Assembly (NCBI RefSeq): GCF_032854445.1
Contig: NC_088300.1
Span: forward strand, 42,066,458 to 42,130,457
DNA length: 64,000 nucleotides
From: Liolophura sinensis
Lineage: Eukaryota; Mollusca; Polyplacophora; Chitonida; Chitonidae
Reading direction: 5' to 3'
Each line of letters opens with the position of its first letter. Position 1 is the stretch's first letter. Under the pieces are notes generated by a model that did not search any database, had not been told where the DNA came from, and saw only the letters and a program-made list of their open reading frames with translations. Both the position numbers and the translations under genes were made by a program. Shown here in pieces: positions 56,901 to 63,200 of this stretch.

Positions 56901-59507
56901 CTTCCCAAGTGTTCCAAATGTTGTTTGTAGGCGTGTGTTGTTTTCTTATCCTCCAGGTCTTTGTTACACAACATTCTGGAGAAAACAGACGCTTATCTCT
57001 GGGCAAAGAAACCCACCCAGATGGCCCCTCAGGTGAGCTTTGCACCCAGAGCCTCAGTCACTGTCAGTACCACTGTGTTAAACATTGAGAATGTAGATAC
57101 AGTTTTGAACGTAATTTTAAACTCTAGGCCTAGCTATGATATTTGAAGATATGAAATGTTGAAATGTAGCAGCTGCAGTGCATATGAAAGTTTGTGTTGC
57201 ATTTTCAGCTGCTTTATGCCGTTGAGGAGGAGAGAAAGATGGTGTCAGCAGTTAGAGAGGGCAAACAGACCCAGGTGTTCAAGGACATGGTCAGTAGTTC
57301 CATGCACTGGATAGGAAAGTGATTGTCTGTAATTACACATAAAATAATGGATACACATTGTTATAGAATGGTACAGGTTAATCATGAAAACCTCAAACCC
57401 TTAACTCTGCAACTTTGAGACACATTCCTTATGTGATTGGGTTGTGAATTTTCTTGCCTATAACTTGTATACATGTTTTAGTGACACTGGTACTTCTGGT
57501 ACGTGCACACTGAGTGAAATGTGATGTCGCCGTGATGTGACGTTCTTGTGTTTGCTACATGTAGTGACAGTTTGATGTTGTGTTTACGATTTTGTAGTTC
57601 ACCCAGCTGGAGAGTCAGCCAGACCTGGTGTGTCACAGGTTTGTGGAGGACCCTGAGTGTCACTGGGGGGTCAGGTGTGACTTAAACAGGTAAGTGACCG
57701 ACTGATGGGCATTCAGATAAAACACAGAGTGACCAATCATTTCAGGATCAATGACCTTTCGACAAAACAAAGCAGAGCATTGAGCAAAGCCATGTTTGAG
57801 GTGTAGCTTGTGAAACTTTGACAATTTTGCGAGGTCATCCAGAAGTGTTTTATCAAATATTCCTGCAACATAACATTGATGCCTCCATGGCCAAGGTCGT
57901 AAGGGTGCCAGTGTGGCACGATGACCCGTGAGCCTCACACCAATGTGGCTGCTCTGAGTTCAAGTCCAGCTCATGTTGGCTTCATCTCTTACCATATGTG
58001 GGAAGATCTGCCAGCAATCTGCAGTTGGTCGTGGGTTTCGCCCACCATAATTTCCTCCCACCATAATGCTGTCCATCGTCGTATAAGTGAAATATTCTTG
58101 ATAACAGCATAAAACACCCATTACATCAATAAATAAACACAGCATGATGATTACACATACAGTTGTACCTTTACCTTTAACATAACACAAAGTTGTATTA
58201 TGGTAGCACCAGTAAAAGAATTTAAATTTGAAAATAGACAATCTTGGTGTATTCAGCCCTGACTGTGTTACATGTGTTGCCTAGAACTTTGATGTCTTGT
58301 TTTACTGGATAAATGTATGTTCGTTTTAATTTTTAATACAAACATTGATCATGTTTTCCAGAGCTTGCCCATGCTGTGGTTTACAGCTGTCTGCTCAGGT
58401 TTCAATGTCTCAGCCAGGAATCGTCATCTTCCACTGTGGTAAGTCCACAGTGCTGCTCTCAGATGTAGAACTGCAGATGGCAGCTTTCATGTCCGATCAA
58501 GAGTGGGGAGTTCTCTCTCACTCACAAGCCCACAAGATGAACATTAAGCTTAACTGGGGCTGTATTATTGCTGAAAATAATGTGAGGTGTTGTTGTGATT
58601 TTTTGTAATTGGTTTCCTGGTGAAACATGCAAAACTGTTTGCTATCATGTCATAATGTTAAACCTTACTTATACCCCTACTCAACTACTGCATTTAATGG
58701 CAGTCGGGTAATTATTTTCATAATTACCATCATTTAGGATTTTTCATAACAGTGCAACTCTATGAAACTTAGCATTCATTTTCCTTATAATTTAAACTTG
58801 TACATGCATAAGTTCAGTTACAATCGGGTAATTATTTTCATAATTACTCCCGTTCAGGTACTTAGCGCAGTAATGGATTTTCATGTACACTGTATTCTCA
58901 TCTGATTGCTACATTTCTCCATTCAAACTGGATGTACCAGTGGTCCAGTCAATGCACACCAGGAATGGTCCATGAAATAATCTATATGAAGCCAAATTAA
59001 GCAACATGTAATTTTTTTGAGGTTTTCTTTCTTCTACATTTGGAAATGTTTGGGGATTGAATGACTGAAGAGCCTTTCACCAATCAAGTTGCTGTGAGTT
59101 CAAGTTGAGCTTATGCTGGCTTCCTCTCTAGTCGGACGGAGCAAGATCTGCCAGCAACCTGCAGATGGTTGTGGGTTTCCCCTCGGCTCTGTCCAGTTCT
59201 GGTCGCATCATAATGCTGGCTTCCGTCATATAAGTGAAATATTCTTGAGTAAACCGTAAAACACTGATCAAACAAATACACACCTCAACAGACCATAAAT
59301 TATTGACATTTAATAATGTCAATATTAAACATTGCCACCATGTAGTCTAGCCGTGTGTTGACAACACCACAATAAAGGACACTGCCTGTAACTGTGTGTG
59401 AGTGATATGTTTTTTTTTATTTTCCAGGCCATGGATATCACAAGTTTTGTCATCAGGAGAGAGTCTGCCAAGTTTGTGCCGAAAGTCTAGCCAAGCTGTC
59501 CAACTGA
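32810..59507 (+). CDS. HPS5: HPS5, BLOC-2 complex subunit (whole gene, 27 exons)
   Basis: BLOC-2 (HPS3, HPS5, HPS6) is a cytosolic complex for traffic from endosomes to lysosome-related organelles such as pigment granules. Twenty-seven GT-AG exons chain in phase to about 1907 residues (human HPS5 has about 1129). Residues 1-340 are the WD40 propeller (HVLTEFNSLEDL, VSRRYIALGANTGAVYIFGR, VTALQWD, IYCARPGSR). Residues 350-470 begin the solenoid and contain RLDSGIYQV. Residues about 470-1330 are mostly acidic low-complexity sequence with a tandem repeat. Residues 1330-1800 are the C-terminal solenoid, ending near LEKTDAYLWAKK where human HPS5 stops. Residues 1801-1907 add a Cys/His-rich RING-like tail. 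Exon 7 has two apparent extra bases that would truncate the product at 234 residues if real. Identification is by motif recall. Confidence 0.95.
32944..33235 (+). repeat. dispersed repeat family 3, copy in HPS5 intron 1
   Basis: Blocks GTAATTCTTCAACCTTTTCA, TTCTGAAGGCATTATTCTGT, GGCCAATCCACCCAATGCAG and GGTTGAGGAATTAGTG recur in order at 51230 and 62853. Confidence 0.6.
33480..33506 (+). mobile_element. SINE tail fragment
   Basis: TTAAACACCAACCAAATAAA TAAAA only: the last 27 bp of the SINE, just upstream of HPS5 exon 2. Confidence 0.5.
33550..33663 (+). CDS. HPS5: HPS5 exon 2
   Basis: 38 codons including VSRRYIALGANTGAVYIFGR, the first propeller blade. Acceptor TATGTTTACAG, donor GTGAGA. 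A SINE tail fragment lies 43 bp before the acceptor. Confidence 0.96.
34263..34327 (+). CDS. HPS5: HPS5 exon 3
   Basis: DSSPVSQVCFGPIDNLLGYA in phase 0, leaving in phase 2. It joins exon 4 to give ACSNGNIIVVEL, a WD-type blade. Confidence 0.95.
34328..35430 (+). other. HPS5 intron 3
   Basis: AT-rich. It contains an 81-codon reading frame (34971-35216) that lacks splice or similarity support, and a diverged family-2 repeat at 35240-35350. Confidence 0.6.
35240..35350 (+). repeat. dispersed repeat family 2, diverged copy
   Basis: GCATCATGCTGAGTGTCTTC and GATGTTCACAGTGAGGAAGC, then ACAAGTAGACACC. These are related blocks of family 2, less well matched than at 5547 and 20470. Confidence 0.45.
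35431..35614 (+). CDS. HPS5: HPS5 exon 4
   Basis: VELNIERRSKPERVRLSVEH and TTVTALQWDAVGGRLFAGDN, strongly like the human ERRGKPEQ..VTALCWD segment. Donor AAG|GTACGT. Confidence 0.97.
35920..35934 (+). repeat. poly(G) run, 15 bases
   Basis: A G homopolymer in HPS5 intron 4. Confidence 0.92.
36379..36509 (+). CDS. HPS5: HPS5 exon 5
   Basis: AKDLFQHPSEGIVRLDSAIV then QLDWSADRLLVSTVTRCFIC. Starts phase 0 after CTTCTTCTCAG and ends phase 2. Confidence 0.96.
37050..37082 (+). CDS. HPS5: HPS5 exon 6 (33-nt micro-exon)
   Basis: RQQYSQIGKRLR, matching the human WKIGNKERDG position. Acceptor ATTTTCCAG, donor AG|GTAAGA. Found only by phase and similarity; too short to stand out otherwise. Confidence 0.85.
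37083..40746 (+). other. HPS5 intron 6
   Basis: A 3.7-kb intron, a third of it the 25-bp TTAGGG-containing minisatellite. Downstream of the array, at 38950-38975, is a fragment like the SINE CAGGAGCCTCTCACCAATG block. The remainder (39000-40740) has no recognised gene; reading frames at 39179 and 39457 lack support. Confidence 0.7.
37773..38949 (+). repeat. 25-bp minisatellite, about 47 copies, TTAGGG-containing
   Basis: The unit is GTTTAGGGTGCCACCACAGC ACACA. Variant positions alternate among a few states: GTTT or GGTT, CCACC or CCAGC or GCAGC, and AGCACACA, AGCTCACA or AGCCCACA. Period is exactly 25 bp over nearly the whole array. Confidence 0.97.
40747..40839 (+). CDS. HPS5: HPS5 exon 7 (two apparent single-base insertions)
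   Basis: It enters in frame as DGQFGACFYPGPDGQNP, then meets TAG at 40799-40801. One frame over, the same DNA reads PSIYCARPGSR, matching the human segment as I recall it. One frame further, it reads IWE, joining VDYHG in exon 8. The shifts fall in AAAACCCC (40791-40798) and GGG (40828-40830). The exon is 93 nt where 91 would keep phase. Confidence 0.85.
41239..41321 (+). CDS. HPS5: HPS5 exon 8
   Basis: VDYHGTVLNTHQFKQLLAIP then SFPVITF, phase 0 in and phase 2 out. Closely like the human VISTHQFKKLLSLPPLPVIT. Confidence 0.97.
41374..41443 (+). mobile_element. SINE 3' fragment in HPS5 intron 8
   Basis: CCATAATGCTGGATGTGAAA then TATTCTTGAATATGGCATAA and ACACCATCAAACAAATAAAT. Confidence 0.75.
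42289..42369 (+). CDS. HPS5: HPS5 exon 9
   Basis: SMELNLPDKLGSGKAQSVSF then PKLHTV. Acceptor CTCTGTTGTAG, donor TG|GTAAGT. Confidence 0.95.
42370..43704 (+). other. HPS5 intron 9
   Basis: A 1.3-kb AT-rich intron. No element or exon is recognised; the reading frame at 42763-42996 has no support. Confidence 0.6.
43705..43796 (+). CDS. HPS5: HPS5 exon 10
   Basis: DMYLFTWSQNGLYVLDPVAV then KVITWTKYSA, the last propeller strand. Phase 2 in, phase 1 out. A strong decoy acceptor at 43920 would introduce a stop and is skipped. Confidence 0.95.
44036..45589 (+). CDS. HPS5: HPS5 exon 11 (1554 nt, solenoid start and repeat-bearing acidic region)
   Basis: It opens with NAIDVKCYKNEVYIFSEGTG and VSRCVATLIVKEYWSLAGQL, then KVKVILSSIDSLPD and RLDSGIYQVNDGRRLDSDEE as in human HPS5. 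It continues into Ser-rich and acidic sequence with an 18-residue tandem repeat at 44842-45273. The codon-level match ends near the repeat; the rest is lineage-specific. Confidence 0.95.
44842..45273 (+). repeat. coding minisatellite: 8 units of 54 bp (18 residues) in HPS5 exon 11
   Basis: The units alternate between DPRSPGVLTNNKAACDRV and DPGSAEVLTNNKETSDQV types, giving four 108-bp dimers. Decayed units follow to about 45500 (VDSRFPGLLTNN, DARSSGVVTDTK, EDSRSSGLLTHT). All units preserve frame. Confidence 0.96.
45590..45987 (+). other. HPS5 intron 11
   Basis: A 398-bp AT-rich intron with a short C-rich stretch near 45790. Nothing else is recognised. Confidence 0.7.
45988..46107 (+). CDS. 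HPS5: HPS5 exon 12
   Basis: VPAVPVALNVGRSESGKKSG then RKKKASLPVILGPGEKAESK, a basic linker. Phase 1 to 1, with acceptor CGTTTTAG and donor G|GTGAGC. Confidence 0.85.
46108..48448 (+). other. HPS5 introns 12 and 13
   Basis: Apart from the 60-nt exon 13, this stretch is AT-rich intron with no recognised repeats or genes. Confidence 0.6.
46867..46926 (+). CDS. HPS5: HPS5 exon 13 (60 nt)
   Basis: PRRSLSSTGAGRKQNFRR, basic and Ser-rich, phase 1 to 1, acceptor CTTACACAG. It could be alternatively skipped without loss of frame. Confidence 0.75.
48449..48740 (+). CDS. HPS5: HPS5 exon 14
   Basis: ISDLGPRASIQEAIMEVEKQ, then a Ser/Pro-rich stretch with SSPINSQESSPSHSPVVQSW. Acceptor TTGTTTTCAG, donor AG|GTAAAT. 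Confidence 0.88.
48797..48864 (+). mobile_element. SINE 3' fragment in HPS5 intron 14
   Basis: CCTGTTTTCCTCCCAGTATA, ATGCTGGCTGCAATCATATA and TGAAATATTCTTGAGTATGG. Confidence 0.75.
49023..49173 (+). CDS. HPS5: HPS5 exon 15
   Basis: SLSSKFSSTKKNLIRTIREK, a region resembling the human VSSFVRKTTEKIGTL segment. Phase 2 in, phase 0 out. Confidence 0.88.
49431..49575 (-). mobile_element. SINE 3' portion, inverted, in HPS5 intron 15
   Basis: The minus strand reads GGTTTCCCCCGGGCTCTGCC, ATAATGCTGGCCACCGTCGT and GGCGTAAAACACCAATCAAA, close to the consensus seen at 62215. Confidence 0.9.
49889..51128 (+). CDS. HPS5: HPS5 exon 16 (1240 nt, acidic linker and solenoid)
   Basis: APGGTKVERSISPFVEDRSY, a Gln-rich helix (WLQQLHQTLQQLHKTQQKHR), a long acidic Asp/Ser region, then LIDVDWMKQCYVSDPFNAGL, DIGYLANICFELGLHGRVSD and LALFLRNYYSYLDIPRIKKA, which align with the human solenoid. 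The acceptor is a weak TCTAAG after a T run, fixed by phase. Confidence 0.93.
51230..51415 (+). repeat. dispersed repeat family 3, copy in HPS5 intron 16
   Basis: CCTGAAGACATTAATCTGTT, ATTATACTTTTTGTCAAGCC, GGTCATCCCAACCAATG and TGGTTGAGGATTTGAATAG match the copies at 32944 and 62853. Confidence 0.62.
51439..51559 (+). CDS. HPS5: HPS5 exon 17
   Basis: EVVRGDSVSVKLSENNTVGG then FDLLRSGVGCDPAAVVGHLP. Its 3' end and donor CCCAG|GTAACT are the first copy of a 91-bp tandem repeat that runs into the intron. Confidence 0.92.
51518..51835 (+). repeat. 91-bp tandem repeat spanning the exon 17 donor
   Basis: The TGACC anchor recurs at 51527, 51618, 51709 and 51800, spacing exactly 91 bp. Copies 1-3 each include a CATCTG(C/T)CCAGGTAA(C/A)TCAG donor. 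Copies 2 and 3 also have CCTTGCAG before it, creating 22-nt pseudo-exons. Confidence 0.95.
52084..52304 (+). mobile_element. SINE in HPS5 intron 17
   Basis: ATGACCCAGGATCCTGTCAC, GTGAGTTCATGTCCAGCTCA, CCTCCCACCATAATGGTGGC and a GTGAAATAAATAAG tail. Box A region absent. Confidence 0.85.
52437..52595 (+). CDS. HPS5: HPS5 exon 18
   Basis: LFTVSPNKTLEFCLEEVKYI then QPLDILYVTRLLNKPTQKFF. Acceptor TTTTTTGCAG, donor CA|GTGAGT. Confidence 0.95.
52596..53110 (+). other. HPS5 intron 18
   Basis: A 515-bp AT-rich intron in which I recognise nothing. Confidence 0.6.
53111..53224 (+). CDS. HPS5: HPS5 exon 19
   Basis: PGDLAALCESVRVRQTWLRG then LLADGDTFVLKRQDKKP, an alpha-solenoid segment. Phase 2 to 2. 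Confidence 0.93.
53568..53678 (+). CDS. HPS5: HPS5 exon 20
   Basis: PGSHLYPWKHQSIIKSILDE then FMATDAAQLLDLCQEY, aligning with the human HSHLLSWGYSQLILHLIKLP region. Confidence 0.94.
53679..54421 (+). other. HPS5 intron 20
   Basis: A 743-bp intron holding an inverted family-2 repeat at about 54050-54205 (minus strand GTGTCATGTCTGGTGTCTTT). Otherwise unremarkable. Confidence 0.6.
54050..54205 (-). repeat. dispersed repeat family 2, inverted copy
   Basis: The minus strand shows CAGTGTCAGAATACTGTGAC, GTGTCATGTCTGGTGTCTTT and AGCATGGTGTTTCAGTGAAG, in the family-2 order. Confidence 0.55.
54422..54525 (+). CDS. HPS5: HPS5 exon 21
   Basis: YWLGSLKMLHHLAMKQKGLE then IIVRLGDITLLAAD, aligning with the human [20 protein letters not shown]. 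Confidence 0.95.
54912..55039 (+). mobile_element. SINE 3' half in HPS5 intron 21
   Basis: AACCTGCAGATGGTCGTGGG, CTCCCACCATAATGCTGGCC and AACACCAATCAAATAAATAA. The tRNA-related half is missing. Confidence 0.88.
55397..55691 (+). CDS. HPS5: HPS5 exon 22
   Basis: WSPVSLEEWQFVLDEMVSLT through LGLLLAQSVGAEKAISLLQT and LGARQK, close to the human VEEWKLLLHL..VALLLAKAMGPDRAWSLLQ. The frame stays open for 156 codons past the donor at 55692. Confidence 0.97.
55692..56956 (+). other. HPS5 intron 22
   Basis: The exon 22 frame continues open to a stop ending at 56160, through a 27-bp repeat array. The remainder (56160-56950) is AT-rich with no recognised feature. Confidence 0.65.
55920..56083 (+). repeat. 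27-bp tandem repeat, six copies
   Basis: TGTTGAGTCACCCAAACAAG TTGTCCA repeated six times. In the exon 22 frame each copy reads MLSHPNKLS or a close variant. Confidence 0.95.
56957..57032 (+). CDS. HPS5: HPS5 exon 23 (end of the part shared with human)
   Basis: SLLHNILEKTDAYLWAKKPT then QMAPQ. Human HPS5 ends with a similar LEKCDRFLW, so residues after this are an extension. Confidence 0.95.
57209..57289 (+). CDS. HPS5: HPS5 exon 24 (C-terminal extension)
   Basis: LLYAVEEERKMVSAVREGKQ then TQVFKDM, a predicted helix. Phase 0 to 0; donor GTCAGT. Confidence 0.85.
57598..57689 (+). CDS. HPS5: HPS5 exon 25 (C-terminal extension)
   Basis: FTQLESQPDLVCHRFVEDPE then CHWGVRCDLN. Phase 0 in, phase 2 out, strong donor AG|GTAAGT. 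Confidence 0.88.
57881..58137 (+). mobile_element. SINE, near full length, in HPS5 intron 25
   Basis: The diverged head GCCTCCATGGCCAAGGTCGT, then GTGAGCCTCACACCAATGTG, box B-like TGAGTTCAAGTCCAGCTCAT, CTCCCACCATAATGCTGTCC and a CATCAATAAATAAA tail. Confidence 0.85.
58362..58438 (+). CDS. HPS5: HPS5 exon 26 (first half of RING-like motif)
   Basis: ACPCCGLQLSAQVSMSQPGI then VIFHC. It supplies the first Cys pair (C1858, C1861) and the Cys that begins the C-x-H-x2-H-x2-C core (C1881). Confidence 0.9.
58707..58848. repeat. two copies of a 22-nt inverted repeat
   Basis: GGTAATTATTTTCATAATTA CC at 58707-58728 is a perfect 9-bp stem with a TTTC loop. A second copy at 58827-58848 keeps 8 bp. Both follow a TCGG. 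Confidence 0.6.
59062..59279 (+). mobile_element. SINE, 5' truncated, in HPS5 intron 26
   Basis: AGAGCCTTTCACCAATCAAG, GCTGTGAGTTCAAGTTGAGC, ATCATAATGCTGGCTTCCGT and ACACTGATCAAACAAATA. Confidence 0.85.
59428..59507 (+). CDS. HPS5: HPS5 exon 27 (second half of RING-like motif, stop)
   Basis: GHGYHKFCHQERVCQVCAES then LAKLSN and TGA. It completes C1881-x-H1883-x2-H1886-x2-C1889 and C1895-x2-C1898. Acceptor TATTTTCCAG. Confidence 0.92.
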
Positions 59508-59599
59508 TGGTCTCACTGGACACTGGCTGTATAAAGACTGCTTGTCTGATGGAGTCAATAATGGGTACGCGGTCATGGAAATGCCTGTAACACTTGTAC

Positions 59600-60420
59600 G
59601 TGATCATTCTAGTTTTGTCACAACCTGCACTCATATGATCACATGCTATACAGTACCCGATTGTGCAGACGCCATATTCAGTGTGCCACACAGTTTGTCA
59701 CATGCTACACTCTGGGGTCACATGCGATTTGCTATAACTGATGTGTCACGTTCTATACACAATTTTTGCACATGCTATAACCAGTCTGTATACCATGTTC
59801 ATCACATGACATACACAGTAAGCCAGATGCCAGATGGTGTATGAAATGCCACATTGTCACATTTATTATATAATGTGTGTCAGATTTTACTCCTTATGTG
59901 CCATACACATTGAACCAAATACCATTGTTAGAATGTCAACTATGTGTCACATACCAAGTCTTCTCTCACATGTTCCCAGTGCATTCTATGCCAAACCCAG
60001 CATGTCAGATGTAACCATATATAAATGAAAAATGTCCTACCCAGTGTTTCTCAGACCATTACCCAGTGTGTCACTTGCCCTACCCATTGTTTCAAAAGGT
60101 CAAAGGTCAAAGGTCATACCAAGTGTCCTACTGATTACGTGACATACCATACCTGTTTGTGGGTCATATACCATAATACCCATGGTGTAATACACTATAC
60201 AATATGTGTCATATACACATACTGTGTGTCCCATGTCATGCTTATTTGTGTCACTTACAGTACCCAATGTGCCAGTGTGTCATGTACAGTACCCAGTGTG
60301 CCACGTACCATACAATATGTGTCACATTTGCCACACTGTCATATACAGTACCCAATGCAATACATGTTAAATGTCATACCTATTTGTGTCACAAGCATGC
60401 CATATATTTCAATCTGAACA
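59600..60420 (+). repeat. degenerate CACATGCYATACMCAGTGTGTCA-type repeat
   Basis: Many diverged units of about 20-40 bp with TGTGTCACATACCATAC-like words recur through the segment. They produce several spurious overlapping reading frames rich in His, Cys and Thr. Confidence 0.75.
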
Positions 60421-61869
60421 AGTGCTTTGTAACTGAATGTTTCAGTTTTGTACATGCAGATGTGGTGAGTAAGTGAGAAATAACCATTCATACTGCGGTC
60501 ACAATTTCTGTGTCGTTCAAAGTCTATCAGTCCGATCACTGTTTCCATGACAATCACTGCCTCATAACGACACTAGAGAAAGGGTTAATGACATACAGTG
60601 TAGTGTCTACATATACATACATGTGTACATTTATCTACTCTGGTGTAGTTTGGTTTGATTTATAAGTGATGAAATAAGAAGGATTGTGTCTGGCAAATGC
60701 TATTTTGTTCAGAGCCAATAGGTTTAGGGGATGTCACTTCCAAGTTCACATCTTCTGCCTCGACACAGTTGTTCTCTTTGAGGAGTTACCTTATGTAAAG
60801 TGTCTAGTCATAACAGCACTCAGAGCAGTAGTGTCTTTCTTTTTTGTACATATACTGTGCTTGCCATTTTGTATATTCTGATCACCATGATCAAAAGCAG
60901 GGTATGTTTGTATTCCAAACGAAATTTTATATTTTTAGAAAAGATTTTATAAAAAAGATGTACACAAGCAGTGTAGTTTGTAAGAACTTATACACAAATT
61001 GTAAAAAGCATATATTTTAGCCTGTTTGTAAAGAAAGTAAACGGAGAAGTTGCATAATTCCAACAGAGGTATGTAGCTGATTGTAAGGATGGCGCAAATT
61101 TACATGCAGTTAGTTTGGAACAATGTAAAAATGAAGTTTTTGTCATCTTAATACTCAGTCTTTTTTTTATTCCTTCATAAAATTGGGGGATTACAATGTT
61201 AAACATTTACGTTTCAGTTTCATATTCTGGATGTATGCCATAGTTACTGGTTGCTATGGAAACCATTTAAATCAACATTGATGTCATCTAGATTGCGCCT
61301 AATGTCATACAGAAGAAATTTTCATCATATAGAGATTTATTTTTCCTAGCAAAGTAAACCTTCATGTAAATAGTCCGTTTATGTATAAGTTAAAGGTAAG
61401 GAACATCAGATGAATAATTACAGGTGTTTATATAACATCAGCTAACTCAAAAAAGTTGAATCTTTCTTCGGAATTGGCCTAAAATCTGAACTATTCTAGC
61501 AGGATCATAGGATCATTTGCAGAATATATTGAGAAAAGGTTTGTGATAATAAAGAAAAGTGCAATTTCTGTCTGAACGTAATAAGCATGATGTCCATCCA
61601 ATGGCTGTACTGTTAGCATTGCATATATATACATGTATGTGTTTGTATGTCATGCCATGTTAAGGACTAGCAATGTTTCTGTGATAATCAAGCTGTGATT
61701 TAATCATTGTACACCTACATGTAGACAAGCCTTGATCCAAGCCTACATCCATATATACAGGTAAGCCATGTTCTTGACCTATATACGAACACTGGTATAA
61801 CTGCAGGATGCTAATTTGTATATAGTCTACGATTTCATAATGTTCAGTATGTATATGTATGTCCAGAGT

Positions 61870-62050
61870 TTTTTTAGTCATATGATGAGGAAAGAGTCCT
61901 TAGGTGTGTGTACATATACTGTGTTTTCTTGTGGCAGGGTGAGTCCATGCTGCCAAAGTATCATGCCAAAGACAGCAGACATGAAACCCACACAGTCACA
62001 TTATACTGATACCAGGCTGACCAGCCCTGCTTCCTTGTGTTAACCCCTCG
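61870..62050 (-). repeat. dispersed repeat family 2, inverted copy
   Basis: The minus strand has GGTATCAGTATAATGTGACT, TCATGTCTGCTGTCTTTGGC, ATGATACTTTGGCAGCATGG and ACAGTATATGTACACACACC. Confidence 0.7.
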
Positions 62051-62214
62051 GCAAAGCAGAGAGGTTAAATTTCTAAGGCCTTTGGTATGTCCAAACCCAG
62101 ATTTGATCCCGGGCCTCCCAACTTTGCGCTAGGCTTAAGTTATTATTAATCCTACTAAATAATAAAGTAATACAATTTATTACTGTACCTTACAGTTAAA
62201 TCTGATTAAATATC

Positions 62215-62485
62215 GGGGCCTCCGTGGCTCAGTCGGTTAGTGCACTAGCGCAGCGTAATGACCCAGGAGCCTCTCACCAATGCGATCGCTGTGAGTTCAA
62301 GTCCAGCTCTTGCTGGCTTCCTCTCCGGCCGTGCGTGGGAAGGTCTGGCAGCAACCTGCGGATGGTCGTGGGTTTCCCCCGGGCTGTGCCCGGTTTCCAC
62401 CCACCATAATGCTGGCCGCCGTTGTATAAGTGAAATATTCTTGAGTATGGCGTAAAACACCAATCAAATAAATAAATAAATAAAT
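62215..62485 (+). mobile_element. tRNA-derived SINE, full length, best preserved copy
   Basis: GGGGCCTCCGTGGCTCAGTC with an intact-looking box A (TGGCTCAGTCGG), box B GTGAGTTCAAGTCC, body GGTTTCCCCCGGGCTGTGCC, CACCCACCATAATGCTGGCC and a CAAATAAATAAATAAATAAA tail. Likely the youngest copy in the window. Confidence 0.93.
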
Positions 62486-62852
62486 TAAATATCAATTTTA
62501 ATTAAAGATGATACATGTATATGTGCCATATATGTATTGCCATATTTTACGTTGAATTTTGCCAGGAATTTGAAATTGTACGCGTATTTGCAAAAATGAA
62601 TAATTGGATGAATAATAATGAATAATTGGAATAATTACAGTACCTGATTTGTTGAGAACATGTTGAGACAGAAACAATTTGAAATTTTATTCAAATACCA
62701 TATACACTGCATTGTTTAGAAATTTTATGTTTGTTTCATCAGCTTGACCTTCTTGTTTCTATGCTCTTAATGTAATGCTTGACTTTTATTGGCAGAAAAT
62801 CCGCCATTTTGTTTCTGTACATAATAGAACATAATTATAAAATCAAATGCTA

Positions 62853-63200
62853 CTGTAATTCTTCAGCCATTTCACATTTTGAAAGTAGCACCTGATGGCT
62901 GTTTCAACTCCTCTTTTTGTACTGGGCTGACGGAGTATAATGCCCAGTTTAGAGAGAGGAGCTGAAATAGCCATCAGGGCTAGTTTTCAAGGTGATTATT
63001 CAAGCATATTGTGAAGGTATTATCCTGTGTAGACTGAAAATATTATACTTTTTGTGAAGCCCTGCAGTTGGCTAATCCAATCAATGCAGTCTAAAATTAT
63101 GCATAAATTTGTACTGAAAGTTGTTCTTTCACATACTATAAGTTTGAAGAATTAGAGTGCATTTGGTTCCGATCATATTCTGTAGTTAAAGCTAATGCTC
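62853..63200 (+). repeat. dispersed repeat family 3, copy with internal foldback
   Basis: It shares GTAATTCTTCAGCC, GAAGGTATTATCCTG, TGGCTAATCCAATCAATGCA and GAAGAATTAGAGTG with the copy at 32944, but contains an extra block of about 110 bp that forms a long inverted repeat. Confidence 0.65.
62878..62991 (+). repeat. long imperfect hairpin
   Basis: Arms CCTGATGGCTGTTTCAACTC (from 62891) and GAGCTGAAATAGCCATCAGG (to 62978) pair over 24 positions with one mismatch and one G:U. Pairing extends weakly outward to 62878/62991. An inner 7-bp stem ACTGGGC/GCCCAGT (62921, 62942) closes a 14-nt loop. Confidence 0.8.

Larger units (their letters stand above)
59508..62200 (+). other. probable HPS5 3' UTR and flank
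   Basis: No coding sequence is supported. A degenerate repeat fills 59600-60420, and AT-rich sequence follows. An AATAAA at 61548-61553 is one candidate polyadenylation signal, but the true end of the transcript cannot be read from the sequence. Confidence 0.45.

Noticed and set aside
59542-60476. Chain of His/Cys/Thr-rich frames after the HPS5 stop
   Set aside because: They derive from the degenerate CACATAC-type repeat, overlap in several frames, and have no splice or domain support.
62224-62495. Several frames of 61-73 codons on both strands
   Set aside because: All lie within the full-length SINE.
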